Shown one piece after another: positions 1-9,326 of a stretch of DNA of 64,000 bases. Source of the DNA: Pigmentiphaga humi (GTDB taxonomy: Bacteria > Pseudomonadota > Gammaproteobacteria > Burkholderiales > Burkholderiaceae_B); NCBI RefSeq assembly GCF_900606115.1, contig NZ_UWPJ01000018.1, positions 124,001-188,000 of the forward strand. The letters are read 5' to 3'. The notes under the pieces are model-generated. The model was not told where the DNA came from, made no database searches, and saw only the letters and a program-made list of their open reading frames with translations. The first letter of the stretch is position 1. Each line of letters starts with the position of its first letter. Made by a program: the position numbers and the translations under genes.

Positions 1-1
1 G

Positions 2-1303
2 AAAGGCGCAGGTGCCATTGCGCCGCAAACCCTGTTCGTGCAGCGCGATGCCGCCCGCGAACGCCAACTGCTCGACGCCGCGGCGCTGGCCATGTTCCAG
101 TACACCCCCGAGCTCGCCCTGGGCCCCGATGCCAGCCTGCTGCTCGGCGTGGGAGCCAGCCTGCGGGCTTTCGGCGGCCCGTTGACGCTGTCCCGCCGCA
201 TCCGCCGCACCATCGCCCAGCTCGGCTGCCAGGCCCGCCTGGGCATGGCGCCCACGGCGCTGGGCGCCTGGCTGCTCGCGGCCCGCCCCGCGCCAGGACC
301 ACGCCGCGTGCTGCGTCCGGCCGCGCTGGCGCGCCGCTGGGCCGGACTGCCCTGCCAACTGCTGCCGCCGGCGCGCGCCCATCTGGTCTGGCTGGACGGC
401 ATAGGCTGCCGCACGCTGGCCGACCTGATGCGGCTGCCGCGCGCCGGCCTGCAGCGCCGCTGCGGCGCAGCGCTGCTCCAGGCGCTGGACCACGCGCGCG
501 GCCAAGCTCCGGAACTGTACGAGTGGGTCCGGCCTCCGCTCGATTTCTCCGCCCGCCTCGAATTGCTCGCCCGTATCGACCATGCCCCGCTGGTGCTGCT
601 CGTCGCCCGGCGCCTGGTCCAGCAATTGGCCGGCTGGCTGGAGGCGGTCCATGCCTCGGTCACCGCCGTCACGCTGGAGCTGGAGCATGAACGCGGCCGC
701 CATGCCCGGCCGCCCACGCCGCTGTGCATCGCGCTGGCCAGTCCGGGCTGGCATGCCGACCGCCTGCTGCGCCTGCTCAAGGAGCACCTGGAGCGGCTGG
801 TCCTGCCGGCGCCGGTCATTGCCGTCGCGCTGCGGGCCGGCGGCATCGCCCCGCGCGAGGTCCCGTCCACACGGCTCTTCGCCGATCCCGGCGGCACCCC
901 GGCCGACCGCGGCCGCCTGCTGGAATTGCTGGCCGCGCGGCTGGGCGCCGGCCGCGTCCTGGGCGCGGCGCCGCAAGCCGATCATCGTCCCGAAGCGGCC
1001 AATCGCTGGCAGCCGGCGCTCGATCCGCCTGCGGCCGGCGCTGACGCCCCCGAGGCGCTCGACCGCCCGCTCTGGCTGCTGCCCAGCCCCCTCCCCCTGT
1101 CCATGCGCCAAGAACGCCCCTGTTACGGCACGCCGCTGCGCCTGCTGCGCGGCCCCGAGCGCATCGAGAACGGCTGGTGGGACGGCGCTCCCATCGCCCG
1201 CGATTACTTCGTGGCCGAAAGCGAGACCGCCATCCGCTACTGGATCTACCTGGACCAGGCGCTGGACGAGCCGCGCTGGTTTCTCCACGGCCTCTACGCC
1301 TGA
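2..1303 (+). CDS. imuB: ImuB, Y-family polymerase-like mutasome subunit (5' end outside window)
   Basis: The reading frame is open to the window edge, so the N-terminus is missing; by comparison with the family I estimate about 60 residues are lost. What remains shows the Y-family palm/finger region (YTPELALGPDASLLLGVGAS) and the little-finger region, ending in the aromatic-rich ImuB tail (ENGWWDGAPIARDYFVA, then a segment rich in Trp and Tyr). ImuB proteins are catalytically dead DinB relatives that bridge the beta clamp and DnaE2 during SOS translesion synthesis. The next gene starts 6 nt after the stop and encodes DnaE2, the standard imuA-imuB-dnaE2 order. imuA and any LexA box would lie upstream, outside this window. 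Confidence 0.93.
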   Translation, partial: KGAGAIAPQTLFVQRDAARERQLLDAAALAMFQYTPELALGPDASLLLGVGASLRAFGGPLTLSRRIRRTIAQLGCQARLGMAPTALGAWLLAARPAPGPRRVLRPAALARRWAGLPCQLLPPARAHLVWLDGIGCRTLADLMRLPRAGLQRRCGAALLQALDHARGQAPELYEWVRPPLDFSARLELLARIDHAPLVLLVARRLVQQLAGWLEAVHASVTAVTLELEHERGRHARPPTPLCIALASPGWHADRLLRLLKEHLERLVLPAPVIAVALRAGGIAPREVPSTRLFADPGGTPADRGRLLELLAARLGAGRVLGAAPQADHRPEAANRWQPALDPPAAGADAPEALDRPLWLLPSPLPLSMRQERPCYGTPLRLLRGPERIENGWWDGAPIARDYFVAESETAIRYWIYLDQALDEPRWFLHGLYA

Positions 1304-1309
1304 GCGCCC

Positions 1310-4300
1310 ATGGATCCGTCCTCGCCCTCTTCCGGCTCCCTGCCGGACTATGCCGAACTGCAATGCCTGAGCAACTTCAGCTTCCTGCGCGGCGCCTCCT
1401 GGCCGGAGGAACTGGTCGAGCGCGCCGCAGCGCTCGGCTACGCCGCGCTGGCCATGACCGACGAATGCTCCCTGGCCGGCGCGGTCCGGGCCCACGTCGA
1501 GGCCGCCAAGCACAAGCTGCCGCTGGTCCTGGGCAGCCAATTCCACCTGCAGGACGGTCCCGGCGGCGTTCCCATGGAACTGGTCCTGCTGGCAACGAAC
1601 AAGCAAGGCTATGGCAACCTGGCCGAACTGATCACGCTCGCCCGCTCGCGCGCCGCCAAGGGCAGCTACGTGCTGGAAACGGACGATCTTGCCTGTCCGG
1701 AAGCGGCGCATGCGCATCTGCGCGGCCTGCCCGACTGCCTGGCCATTCTCGCGCCCGCCCATGGCCTAGACTCCGCCGCGCTGGCGGCGCAGGCGGCATG
1801 GCTGGCAGCCACGTTTCCCGACCGCGGATGGATCGCGCTGAACCTGTCCAGCCAGGCCGGCGATGCCCGCCACCGCGACACCGTCATGCGCGTGGCGCGC
1901 GCGCACGGGCTGCCCGCCGTGGCCACCGGCCGCATCGAAATGCATTTGCGCTCGCGCAAGGCGCTGCACGACACGCTGTGCGCGATCCGCAGGCGGCAGA
2001 CCGTCGCCGAATGCGGCTATGCGCTGGCGCCCAATGCCGAACAGCACTTGCGCGCGCGCGTGCGCCTGGCCAAGATCTACCCGCCCGAGACCCTGCGCGA
2101 GAGTCTCCGCATCGCCGCCCTATGCACCTTCAGCCTGGACGAACTGAAATACGAATACCCCGAGGAACTGGTGCCGTCCGGCCATACGCCGGCCACCTAC
2201 CTGCGCGCCGCCACCTATGCCGGCGCGCGCAAGCGCTACCCTCATGGCATCCCGGCGCCGATCGAGCAACTGCTCGAGAAAGAACTCGGGCTCATTGCCG
2301 ATCTGGCGTACGAGGCCTACTTCCTGACCGTCTACGACCTCGTACGGTTTGCCGAATCGCGCGGCATCCTGTGCCAGGGGCGCGGCTCGGCGGCCAACTC
2401 CGCCGTCTGCTTCTGTCTGGGCATCACCGCCGTGCAACCCGGCGACAACACCTTGTTCGGCCGTTTCATCAGCAAGGAGCGCAACGAACCGCCCGACATC
2501 GACGTGGATTTCGAGCACCAGCGCCGCGAGGAAGTGATCCAGTACATCTACGGCAAATACGGCCGCCGCCGCGCCGCGCTCACCGCCGTGGTCATCACTT
2601 ACCGATCGCGCAGCGTGCTGCGCGACGTGGGACGCGCTCTCGGCATGGACGCCGCCCTGGTCGACCGGGTCGCCAAGGCGCACCAATGGTGGGACGGCCG
2701 CAACGCCATCCTCGACCGCTTCCAGGAATGCGGACTGGACCCGGCCTCGCACGGCGCGCAGCTCTGGGCCAGGCTGGCCGAACGGCTGCTGGGTTTTCCG
2801 CGCCACCTGTCCCAGCATCCGGGGGGCTTCGTCATGTCGCGCGGCCCGCTCTCGCGCATGGTGCCCATCGAAAACGCCGCCATGCCCGAACGCAGCGTCG
2901 TGCAATGGGACAAGGACGACCTGGACGCGGTCGGCCTGCTCAAGGTGGACGTGCTGGCCCTGGGCATGCTGACGGCGCTGCGGCGCGCGCTGGAATTCGC
3001 CAACCAGCGCCAGCAGCGCGAACTTCGCCTCTACAACATCCCGTCCGGCGACGACGCCACCTACGACATGATCTGCGAAGCCGACACCCTGGGCGTCTTC
3101 CAGATCGAATCGCGCGCGCAGATGAGCATGCTGCCGCGGCTGCGGCCGCGCACGCTCTACGACCTCACTATCCAGGTCGCCATCGTGCGGCCCGGCCCGA
3201 TCCAGGGCGACATGGTGCACCCCTACCTCAAGGGCAGGCGCCACCCGGACACCATCACCTATCCCAGCCAGAAAATAAAAAAGGTGCTCGAACGCACCTG
3301 CGGCGTCCCTATCTTCCAGGAACAGGTCATGCAGATCGCCATGGTGGCGGCCGGCTACCGCGAAGGCGAGGCCGACGAGCTGCGGCGTTCGATGGCCGCC
3401 TGGCGGCGCAAGGGCGACCTCGTCCGGCACTACGAGCGCATCATCGACGGCATGTTGGCGAACGGCTACGAACGCTCGTTCGCCGAAGCCATCTGCCGGC
3501 AGATCCAGGGCTTCGGCGAATACGGTTTCCCGGAATCGCACGCGGCCAGTTTCGCGCTGCTCGCCTATGCCAGCTCCTGGCTCAAGCGCCACGAGCCCGA
3601 AGCCTTCCTGGCAGCGCTGCTCAACAGCCAGCCCATGGGCTTCTACTCGCCCTACCAGCTCATACAGGATGCCCAGCGGCACGGCGTCCGGGTGCTTCCT
3701 GCCGATGTCTGCGCCAGCCACTGGGAAGCCACGCTCGAACCCGCCGGCGAGCGTCCCGCGGTCAGGCTGGGACTGAACCAGGTGCAAGGCCTGCCGGAAG
3801 CCGCCGGCCGGCGCATCGAAGCCGCGCGCGCCCAGGGCCCTTACCGCGACGCGGCCGACCTGGGCCGGCGCGCCGAACTCGACCGCCACGCGCTGCAGGC
3901 GCTGGCTGCCGCCGACGCGCTGCGCCCCTTGTCCGGCCACCGGCGCGCGGCGCTCTGGGATGCCCTGGACAGCGTGCCTGCGCGCGGCCTGCTGCGCGAT
4001 GCCATGGTCCATGAACCGGCGCCCCGGCTCGCCGCCCCCGGCGAGGCCGACGACATCCGCGCCGACTACGAAGCGCTGAAGCTCACCCTCAGGCGCCACC
4101 CGGTGGCGCTGTTGCGCGAGCGCCTGGCCCAGCGCGGCTTCCTGCCCGCGCAGGTGCTGCACGGCTATCCCGATCGCCGGCTGGCGCGCGCCTGCGGCAT
4201 CGTCACCGTGCGCCAGCGTCCGGGCACCGCCAAGGGCGCCGTGTTCGTCACGCTGGAAGACGAGACCGGCCAGGTCAACGTCATCGTCTGGCCCGCGCTG

Positions 4301-4459
4301 GTCGAGCGCCAGCGCCGGGAACTGGTCGGAGCGCCGCTGCTGGGCGTCTACGGCACCTGGCAATCGCATGAAGGCGTGCGCCATCTGCTGGCCAAGCGGC
4401 TGGTGGACCTCACGCCGCTGCTGGGCAGCCTGGTCGTCTCGAGCCGCAACTTCCACTAG
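1310..4459 (+). CDS. dnaE2: DnaE2/ImuC, error-prone DNA polymerase III alpha subunit
   Basis: The 1049-residue protein has the DnaE2 layout. An N-terminal PHP domain starts at YAELQCLSNFSFLRGAS. The C-family polymerase core follows, with the catalytic acidic motif PDIDVDF at residues 395-401, and HLSQHPGGFVMSR after it. The C-terminus has helix-hairpin-helix and OB-fold regions (GTAKGAVFVTLEDETGQVNV). It lacks the long C-terminal extension of replicative DnaE. It is the polymerase of the ImuB-DnaE2 mutasome and causes damage-induced mutagenesis. ATG lies 6 nt after the imuB stop, so the two are cotranslated or cotranscribed. The gene converges on the mgtC-like gene, with only 7 nt between the stops. 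Confidence 0.97.
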   Translation: MDPSSPSSGSLPDYAELQCLSNFSFLRGASWPEELVERAAALGYAALAMTDECSLAGAVRAHVEAAKHKLPLVLGSQFHLQDGPGGVPMELVLLATNKQGYGNLAELITLARSRAAKGSYVLETDDLACPEAAHAHLRGLPDCLAILAPAHGLDSAALAAQAAWLAATFPDRGWIALNLSSQAGDARHRDTVMRVARAHGLPAVATGRIEMHLRSRKALHDTLCAIRRRQTVAECGYALAPNAEQHLRARVRLAKIYPPETLRESLRIAALCTFSLDELKYEYPEELVPSGHTPATYLRAATYAGARKRYPHGIPAPIEQLLEKELGLIADLAYEAYFLTVYDLVRFAESRGILCQGRGSAANSAVCFCLGITAVQPGDNTLFGRFISKERNEPPDIDVDFEHQRREEVIQYIYGKYGRRRAALTAVVITYRSRSVLRDVGRALGMDAALVDRVAKAHQWWDGRNAILDRFQECGLDPASHGAQLWARLAERLLGFPRHLSQHPGGFVMSRGPLSRMVPIENAAMPERSVVQWDKDDLDAVGLLKVDVLALGMLTALRRALEFANQRQQRELRLYNIPSGDDATYDMICEADTLGVFQIESRAQMSMLPRLRPRTLYDLTIQVAIVRPGPIQGDMVHPYLKGRRHPDTITYPSQKIKKVLERTCGVPIFQEQVMQIAMVAAGYREGEADELRRSMAAWRRKGDLVRHYERIIDGMLANGYERSFAEAICRQIQGFGEYGFPESHAASFALLAYASSWLKRHEPEAFLAALLNSQPMGFYSPYQLIQDAQRHGVRVLPADVCASHWEATLEPAGERPAVRLGLNQVQGLPEAAGRRIEAARAQGPYRDAADLGRRAELDRHALQALAAADALRPLSGHRRAALWDALDSVPARGLLRDAMVHEPAPRLAAPGEADDIRADYEALKLTLRRHPVALLRERLAQRGFLPAQVLHGYPDRRLARACGIVTVRQRPGTAKGAVFVTLEDETGQVNVIVWPALVERQRRELVGAPLLGVYGTWQSHEGVRHLLAKRLVDLTPLLGSLVVSSRNFH

Positions 4460-4466
4460 GGCCTGT

Positions 4467-5003
4467 TCAATCCTCCCGCGGCCGTTCGCCCGGGCCGCTC
4501 CGGTCCGGCACGATGACCCGGCGGCGCGTCGTTCCGGCCTGCCGCGCATGGGTGATCCTGCGCACCAGCGCCAGGATCACCAACGCGAACACGGTGCTGA
4601 GGATGGCCGTCATCTCGCGCCCCATCCCGGCCGCGATGCCTATGGCCGCGGTCAGCCAGATGCTGGCAGCCGTGGTCAGTCCATGGATCTCGCGGTCGTG
4701 CGCCTTGAGAATCGCCCCGGCCCCCAGAAAACCTATGCCCGAGATCACGCCTTGCAGCACCCGGCTCATGTCCGCCACTTCCATGCCGCCCTGCAAAGGC
4801 ACCAGTACGAACAGCGCCGCGCCCAGGGCCACCAGCATGTGGGTGCGCAGCCCCGCCGAGGTGCCGCGCATCTCGCGCTCCAGGCCCAGCAGGCCGCCCA
4901 GCGCCATCGCCACGACCAGGCGCACGAACACGCGGGCGAACTCCCCCGCATCCGACAGATCCGCGAACTCTTCCGCCACCACGCTACCCATTTGCGCCCA
5001 CAT
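4467..5003 (-). CDS. MgtC/SapB family membrane protein
   Basis: A membrane protein of about 178 residues with the MgtC N-domain signature: LGLEREMRGTSAGLRTHMLV, a glycine-rich helix (GVISGIGFLGAGAILK) and LTTAASIWLTAAIGIAAGMG. I count four to five hydrophobic segments, then a basic tail. MgtC proteins act in the inner membrane and are linked to Mg2+ limitation, acid survival and control of F-type ATPase in other bacteria; the role here is inferred. I chose the ATG at 5003 because GGGAG lies 5 nt upstream; longer reading is possible from ATG 5015 or TTG 5075. It lacks the C-terminal ACT-like domain of long MgtC proteins, so it is a short SapB-type member. Confidence 0.85.
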   Translation of the reverse strand: MWAQMGSVVAEEFADLSDAGEFARVFVRLVVAMALGGLLGLEREMRGTSAGLRTHMLVALGAALFVLVPLQGGMEVADMSRVLQGVISGIGFLGAGAILKAHDREIHGLTTAASIWLTAAIGIAAGMGREMTAILSTVFALVILALVRRITHARQAGTTRRRVIVPDRSGPGERPRED

Positions 5004-5142
5004 GCTTGCTCCCATGCCCGGTATGCCGGATATCAGGCCCCAGGCTACGACAGTCGGAGACCGCGCCTGCACCAAGAGGTCACGAAGGTAACAAAGGAAT
5101 GGGCGCCGTCCGGCGGCACCCGGATCCCGGGTATGTCCCCAG

Positions 5143-5170
5143 TTGAAGTCCTGTTAAAAACTTTTACAAT
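5143..5170 (+). promoter_or_regulatory. Probable sigma-70 promoter of the histidine kinase gene
   Basis: TTGAAG and TACAAT are separated by 16 nt and lie about 75 nt before the kinase start codon. The stretch is locally AT-rich between GC-rich flanks. Assigned from consensus match only. Confidence 0.5.
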
Positions 5171-5243
5171 TTTCCGATGAGATGGGCCCCGCCCGGCGCT
5201 CCGCCAGACTGACCCATCCACGTCCGGCGAAGGATTTGCACGC

Positions 5244-7466
5244 ATGAAGATTCCAGCCATCGCTCCGGGCACCCGCCTGGCGGCGTCCACGGCATTCGGC
5301 CTGATCGTGGTCGGCCTGGTCATCGCAATGGCCGCGTCACGCCCTTGGCTGGGGCTGGCCCTGGCCTGGGACGCGTCCAGCGGGACGGCCCTCGTCGCGG
5401 CCAGCACGGGCCCCGCCGGGTCCATTCCGGCCGGCACCCGCCTGGTCAGCGTCTCGGCCGGCGGCCCCGCCCACGTTTTCTCGGCGCTGGACTCCACCAT
5501 CGAGCCCGACGGCAATCTGGCCACATACACCGAATACCGCGAGTTCCTCGCCAGCCAGGACCGGCTGGCATCGATCCAGGCCGAACCTTCGCTGGTCTTC
5601 CTCGACACCGACGGACGCAGCCATACCGTCGCGCCGGCGGCGCACCGGCCCTTATCCACCCTGCCCGCTGACTTCTGGATCCAGGTCATGGTGGGATTCT
5701 TCGCGTGGATGATCGCCGCGGCGGTCTGGGCCTTCCGGCCGCGCGAAACCAGCGCGCGCTTCCTGCTGTTCAACGGCTGGACCACCTTGATGTTCTCGCC
5801 CGGCGCCGCGGTCTACACCACGCGCGAATTCGGGATGCCGCTGGCCGAAATGCTGCTGCTCAAGACCATGAACTTCGGCGGCGGCCTGCTGTTCTGCGGC
5901 AGCATGGTCGCGCTGATGCTCAACTACCCGCGCCGGATGGGGCCGCGCGGACTGGGTTCCGTGGCGATCGCCGCCATGGCGGCCTGGTTCATCGCGCAGG
6001 CCTTCGGCATCTTCGATTCCATGCTCGTGGGGCGGCGCATCCCGGTGCTGGTGGCGCTCGCCGCGATGGTAGGCATGGCGGTGGCGCAATGGCTGGGCAC
6101 CCGGCGCGATCCGGTCGCTCGCGCGGCCATGCAGTGGTTCCTGCTTTCCTGGGTGCTGTGCATCAGCCTGTTCGTGGCGCTGACCATGGTGCCCCAGTTC
6201 CTGGGCGTGCAGACGGGCGCCATCCAGGGCTACAGCTTCATCCTGTTCCTGCTGCTCTACGTGGGAATCGCCTTCGGCATCATCCGGTTCCGGCTTTTCG
6301 ACCTAGGCATATGGTGGTTTCGCACCCTGGCCTGGATAGGCGGGGCCATCGCCCTGATCACGCTGGACCTGCTCTTCCTGTTCGGCATGCAATTCTCGGC
6401 AAGCTGGTCGCTGAGCCTCTCGCTGCTCGCCTGCGCGCTGCTGTGGCTACCCTTCCGCAACTGGCTGTGGGACCGCACCATGCGGCGTCCGCCGGCCGCC
6501 AACGACGTGTTTCGCCACGTTCTGCACGTCGCGCTCGCGCCCACCCAGGCGGGCCGCCTAGAGCGCTGGCAGGCCTTGCAGCAGCAGTTGTTCTCGCCCC
6601 TGGAGATCGCCTGGGCCGACCCCGTCCAGGACATCCAGGTGGACAGCGACGGCATCGCGATGACGCTGCCCGGCGCCGGCGCCTCGCCGGCCTTGACACT
6701 GCGCTATCCAGGCGCGGGGCGGCGTCTCTTCACGCCCGCCGACGTGCGTCTTGCCGGGCAACTGGTAGAAATGCTGGCCTATGCGGAGGAAAGCCGCGAA
6801 TCCTATGCCCAGGGCGCGCGCGAGGAACGCAGCCGCATCGCCCGCGACCTGCATGACGACATCGGCTCGCGCCTGCTGTGCGGCCTGCATCAACCCGACC
6901 TCGAAAGCGCCCGCGAGAGCATGGCGCAGGCCATAGGCGAAATGCGCACCATCATCCACGGCCTGATCGGCGAACAGCATCCGCTCGATGCGCTGGAAGC
7001 CGATCTGCGCCACGAAACCGGCGAACGCCTGGAAGCCGCCGGCATCGCGCTATCGTGGCAAGGCTGCGACCCGGCGCTGGCCAGGATCACGCAAGTCGAC
7101 TACGCGGTCTACAAGAACGCGCTGTCGGCCGTACGCGAACTGACCGCCAATGTCATCCGCCACGCCATGGCCACCGTGGTCGACGTCTCCATGCGGCTGG
7201 ACGCCGGCCGCCTCGTTGTCGATATGCGCGACGATGGCCGGGGCTTCGCGGCCGAGTCCGATCCGTCCGGGCACGGCCTGCGCAACATCCGCAGCAGACT
7301 GGAAGAGCTCGGCGGCGCCATGCAGTTGGAATCGCACCCGGGAGGAACGCGCGTCCGGATGGAGATCCCGCTGCGCGCGCCTGCCGCAGCGCCGCCTCGT
7401 CCCGCCGCATCAGCGCGGCCATCGGCTCCGGGCCAGGACAGCGCTGCGGCAGCCGCTGCAGGGTAG
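5244..7466 (+). CDS. Membrane-bound NarL-type sensor histidine kinase, orphan
   Basis: This 740-residue protein has one N-terminal membrane helix, then an extracytoplasmic part (about residues 35-138) with a PDZ-like turn (IPAGTRLVSVSAGG), reminiscent of ComP-type sensors. Seven or eight more membrane helices follow. The cytoplasmic kinase has a HisKA_3 dimerisation motif, ERSRIARDLHDDIG, with the phospho-acceptor His near residue 537, and an HATPase domain with N-box ELTANVIRHA, G-box DDGRGF and GHGLRNIRSRLEELGG. NarL-type kinases normally pair with a LuxR-type response regulator, but none is encoded nearby. The C-terminus ends in a disordered Ala/Pro tail. The ligand is unknown. SD-like GAAGGA precedes the ATG. 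Confidence 0.88.
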   Translation: MKIPAIAPGTRLAASTAFGLIVVGLVIAMAASRPWLGLALAWDASSGTALVAASTGPAGSIPAGTRLVSVSAGGPAHVFSALDSTIEPDGNLATYTEYREFLASQDRLASIQAEPSLVFLDTDGRSHTVAPAAHRPLSTLPADFWIQVMVGFFAWMIAAAVWAFRPRETSARFLLFNGWTTLMFSPGAAVYTTREFGMPLAEMLLLKTMNFGGGLLFCGSMVALMLNYPRRMGPRGLGSVAIAAMAAWFIAQAFGIFDSMLVGRRIPVLVALAAMVGMAVAQWLGTRRDPVARAAMQWFLLSWVLCISLFVALTMVPQFLGVQTGAIQGYSFILFLLLYVGIAFGIIRFRLFDLGIWWFRTLAWIGGAIALITLDLLFLFGMQFSASWSLSLSLLACALLWLPFRNWLWDRTMRRPPAANDVFRHVLHVALAPTQAGRLERWQALQQQLFSPLEIAWADPVQDIQVDSDGIAMTLPGAGASPALTLRYPGAGRRLFTPADVRLAGQLVEMLAYAEESRESYAQGAREERSRIARDLHDDIGSRLLCGLHQPDLESARESMAQAIGEMRTIIHGLIGEQHPLDALEADLRHETGERLEAAGIALSWQGCDPALARITQVDYAVYKNALSAVRELTANVIRHAMATVVDVSMRLDAGRLVVDMRDDGRGFAAESDPSGHGLRNIRSRLEELGGAMQLESHPGGTRVRMEIPLRAPAAAPPRPAASARPSAPGQDSAAAAAAG

Positions 7467-7482
7467 TCCCGGGAGCGGCCCC

Positions 7483-7848
7483 TCACCCCCGCACCGCTTC
7501 CTCCTGGCGGACGGGCGCCCGCCCGGGCGCGGGGATGGCGTTTTCTTTCATGCACACGCCATAGTCGGCCTCGAGATCGTCCGGCGTGGCATGCCGACGA
7601 TGAACGCCCGCGACCAGATCGATGAACCACTTGCGGGTTTCGGGGTCGTTCATCCTCGCGCTGGTCAGCACCGTTTCCACGGTGCGCTGGGCGGTCCAGC
7701 CCTGCTCCCGGAGGCGGACCACGATCAGGCCCACGTCCCGGTTCGTGGCGCATTCATCTTCGCGCATCGCCTCGCCCGCACCAGCCGGGACCTGCGCGGC
7801 ACACTCCGCCGCCACGGCGATCGCACACGCCGCGAGCATGATTCTCAT
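7483..7848 (-). CDS. Small exported protein of unknown function
   Basis: About 121 residues. The start at 7848 (MRIMLAACAIAVAAECAAQ) gives a clean Sec signal peptide with a cleavage-like AAQ; a longer reading from 8004 adds a low-complexity stretch and is less likely. The mature part has two cysteines (one in DECATN, one in YGVCMKEN) that could form a disulfide, and a central helical region, LREQGWTAQRTVETVLTSARMNDPETRKWFIDLV. I do not recognise the family. The gene ends 16 nt after the convergent kinase stop. Confidence 0.55.
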   Translation of the reverse strand: MRIMLAACAIAVAAECAAQVPAGAGEAMREDECATNRDVGLIVVRLREQGWTAQRTVETVLTSARMNDPETRKWFIDLVAGVHRRHATPDDLEADYGVCMKENAIPAPGRAPVRQEEAVRG

Positions 7849-8075
7849 GAAAACCGCCGTTTTGTAAAAAGTCCGGGCCGAAGAAGGCACAAGCATAGCG
7901 AAGCCCGGTCTCGAACTCCACAATTTCAGCGCTATATCCGTGCTTCCGGGATAAACCGCAGCACGGAGACCAGCTGTTAAACCCGGAAAAGACCGCAACG
8001 GCACGGTAACCCCTGCCGAGACGCGCAGCCGCTAAGCTGGAAACCAGCCGAACAGCGGACCGGTGGACGAATCCC

Positions 8076-8525
8076 ATGCGCACTCCTCCTTCTTCGCACG
8101 AGACACGCTACGCCGCCGAAGCCGATCTACGTGCAGCGGTACATCGGTGGCGGCCCGACATTCCTGCCCGGGCCGTCACCATAGACAACGACGAGCGCGG
8201 CCTCTGGAGCGCACAGATCTTCGGGGTGGAACAGGCCCTGCAAGGCTCGAGCTCCGCCCTGCTGGACGAAGTCACGGACCGGCTGGCACAGTGGCATCCC
8301 ATTTACGACGCCGACGAAACCGCGGCTCTGCTCACTACGCTCAAGGTCATCGCCCCCAAAGCCGGCGTGGTCATTCCTCCCGGCGCGCTGAAGCTGACCG
8401 AGCTGCCCGGCGGCGTGCTGGTGCTGACGCTGAACGACGCGCCCGTGGTCGATTCCGAAGACCCGCTGCACCTGCTGTCGCAAGCCGTGCTGCGCCTACG
8501 CGCGGCTCAGGCCCGCACGCGCTGA
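8076..8525 (+). CDS. Conserved-looking hypothetical protein
   Basis: A soluble protein of 149 residues without signal peptide or membrane helix. Its middle reads like a small alpha/beta domain (PDIPARAVTIDNDERGLWSAQIFGVEQALQ, then KLTELPGGVLVLTLNDAPVV), and it ends in a helical LHLLSQAVLRLRAAQA. No catalytic motif is visible. Codon use (strong G/C third positions) and its place 71 nt before the carbonic anhydrase gene support a real gene. It may be cotranscribed with that gene, but nothing shows a shared function. Confidence 0.6.
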   Translation: MRTPPSSHETRYAAEADLRAAVHRWRPDIPARAVTIDNDERGLWSAQIFGVEQALQGSSSALLDEVTDRLAQWHPIYDADETAALLTTLKVIAPKAGVVIPPGALKLTELPGGVLVLTLNDAPVVDSEDPLHLLSQAVLRLRAAQARTR

Positions 8526-8596
8526 ACAGGTCGCGCCAAGGCCGGCTGGTATCATGTTTCTTTCCCGCTTCGCAGCGGGCCCTCCATAGGTGGAAC

Positions 8597-9247
8597 ATGT
8601 TCCCAGCACGACTCACGGATGGCTACCGTTCGTTTCTCGGCGGCCGCTTCAACGACGAGCGCGCCCGTTATAAAACGCTCGCGGAAAAAGGCCAGAAACC
8701 GGAAATTATGGTGATAGGCTGTTGCGACTCCCGCGTCGCCCCCGAAGTGATCTTCGATGCGGGGCCGGGCGAAATCTTCGTCGTGCGCAACGTCGCCAAC
8801 CTCGTCCCGCCCTACGAGGGCGGCACCCAGAACTACCACGGCACCAGCGCCGCGCTCGAATTCGCGGTGCAATCGCTACGCGTCAAGCACATCGTGGTGA
8901 TGGGCCATGCGCTGTGCGGCGGCGTCTCGGCTTTTGCCAACAGCGCCGACCCGCTTTCTCCCGGCGACTTCATCGGCAAGTGGATGCAGCAGATCTCGCC
9001 GGTGGTCGACAGTATCGTTCCGCCCGGAGAGAACCCCGGCATGTACATCCGCCAGCTCGAACTGGCGACGGTGGCGCACAGTCTCGCGAACCTGATGAGC
9101 TTCCCGTGTGTGCGCATCCTGGTCGAACGCGGCCAGCTCCAGCTGCACGGCGCCTACTTCGGCGTGGCCACCGGCGTTCTGCTGGTGCGCGACCCCGCCA
9201 CCGGCGAATTCCATCCTGTTCCGGAAGACGGCTTCGTGCTGAGCTGA
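8597..9247 (+). CDS. Beta-class carbonic anhydrase
   Basis: The 216-residue protein has the zinc signature of beta carbonic anhydrases: Cys43-Asp44-Ser45-Arg46 (GCCDSRVAPE) and His104-x2-Cys107 (MGHALCGG). The GEIFVVRNVANLVPPYE strand is also typical. It interconverts CO2 and bicarbonate in the cytoplasm, supplying bicarbonate for carboxylases and balancing pH. The Asp44-Arg46 pair acts in catalysis and zinc gating in this family. I start it at the ATG at 8597, where the family homology begins; upstream sequence in the same frame is the overlap with the preceding gene. A 7-bp inverted repeat, GCCCGGC/GCCGGGC (9254-9287), follows the stop. Confidence 0.95.
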   Translation: MFPARLTDGYRSFLGGRFNDERARYKTLAEKGQKPEIMVIGCCDSRVAPEVIFDAGPGEIFVVRNVANLVPPYEGGTQNYHGTSAALEFAVQSLRVKHIVVMGHALCGGVSAFANSADPLSPGDFIGKWMQQISPVVDSIVPPGENPGMYIRQLELATVAHSLANLMSFPCVRILVERGQLQLHGAYFGVATGVLLVRDPATGEFHPVPEDGFVLS

Positions 9248-9326
9248 GCCGGCGCCCGGCAACAACTTTTACGCAACCTCGCCGGGCAGCCGCGGTCCCA
9301 TGATTTTCGCCCACGGAGCCCGAACC

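Noticed and set aside
1177-4549. Very long open frames overlapping dnaE2 on both strands
   Set aside because: Arg/Ala/Pro-rich translations with no family motifs; they mirror the GC-rich dnaE2 frame, which has all polymerase motifs.
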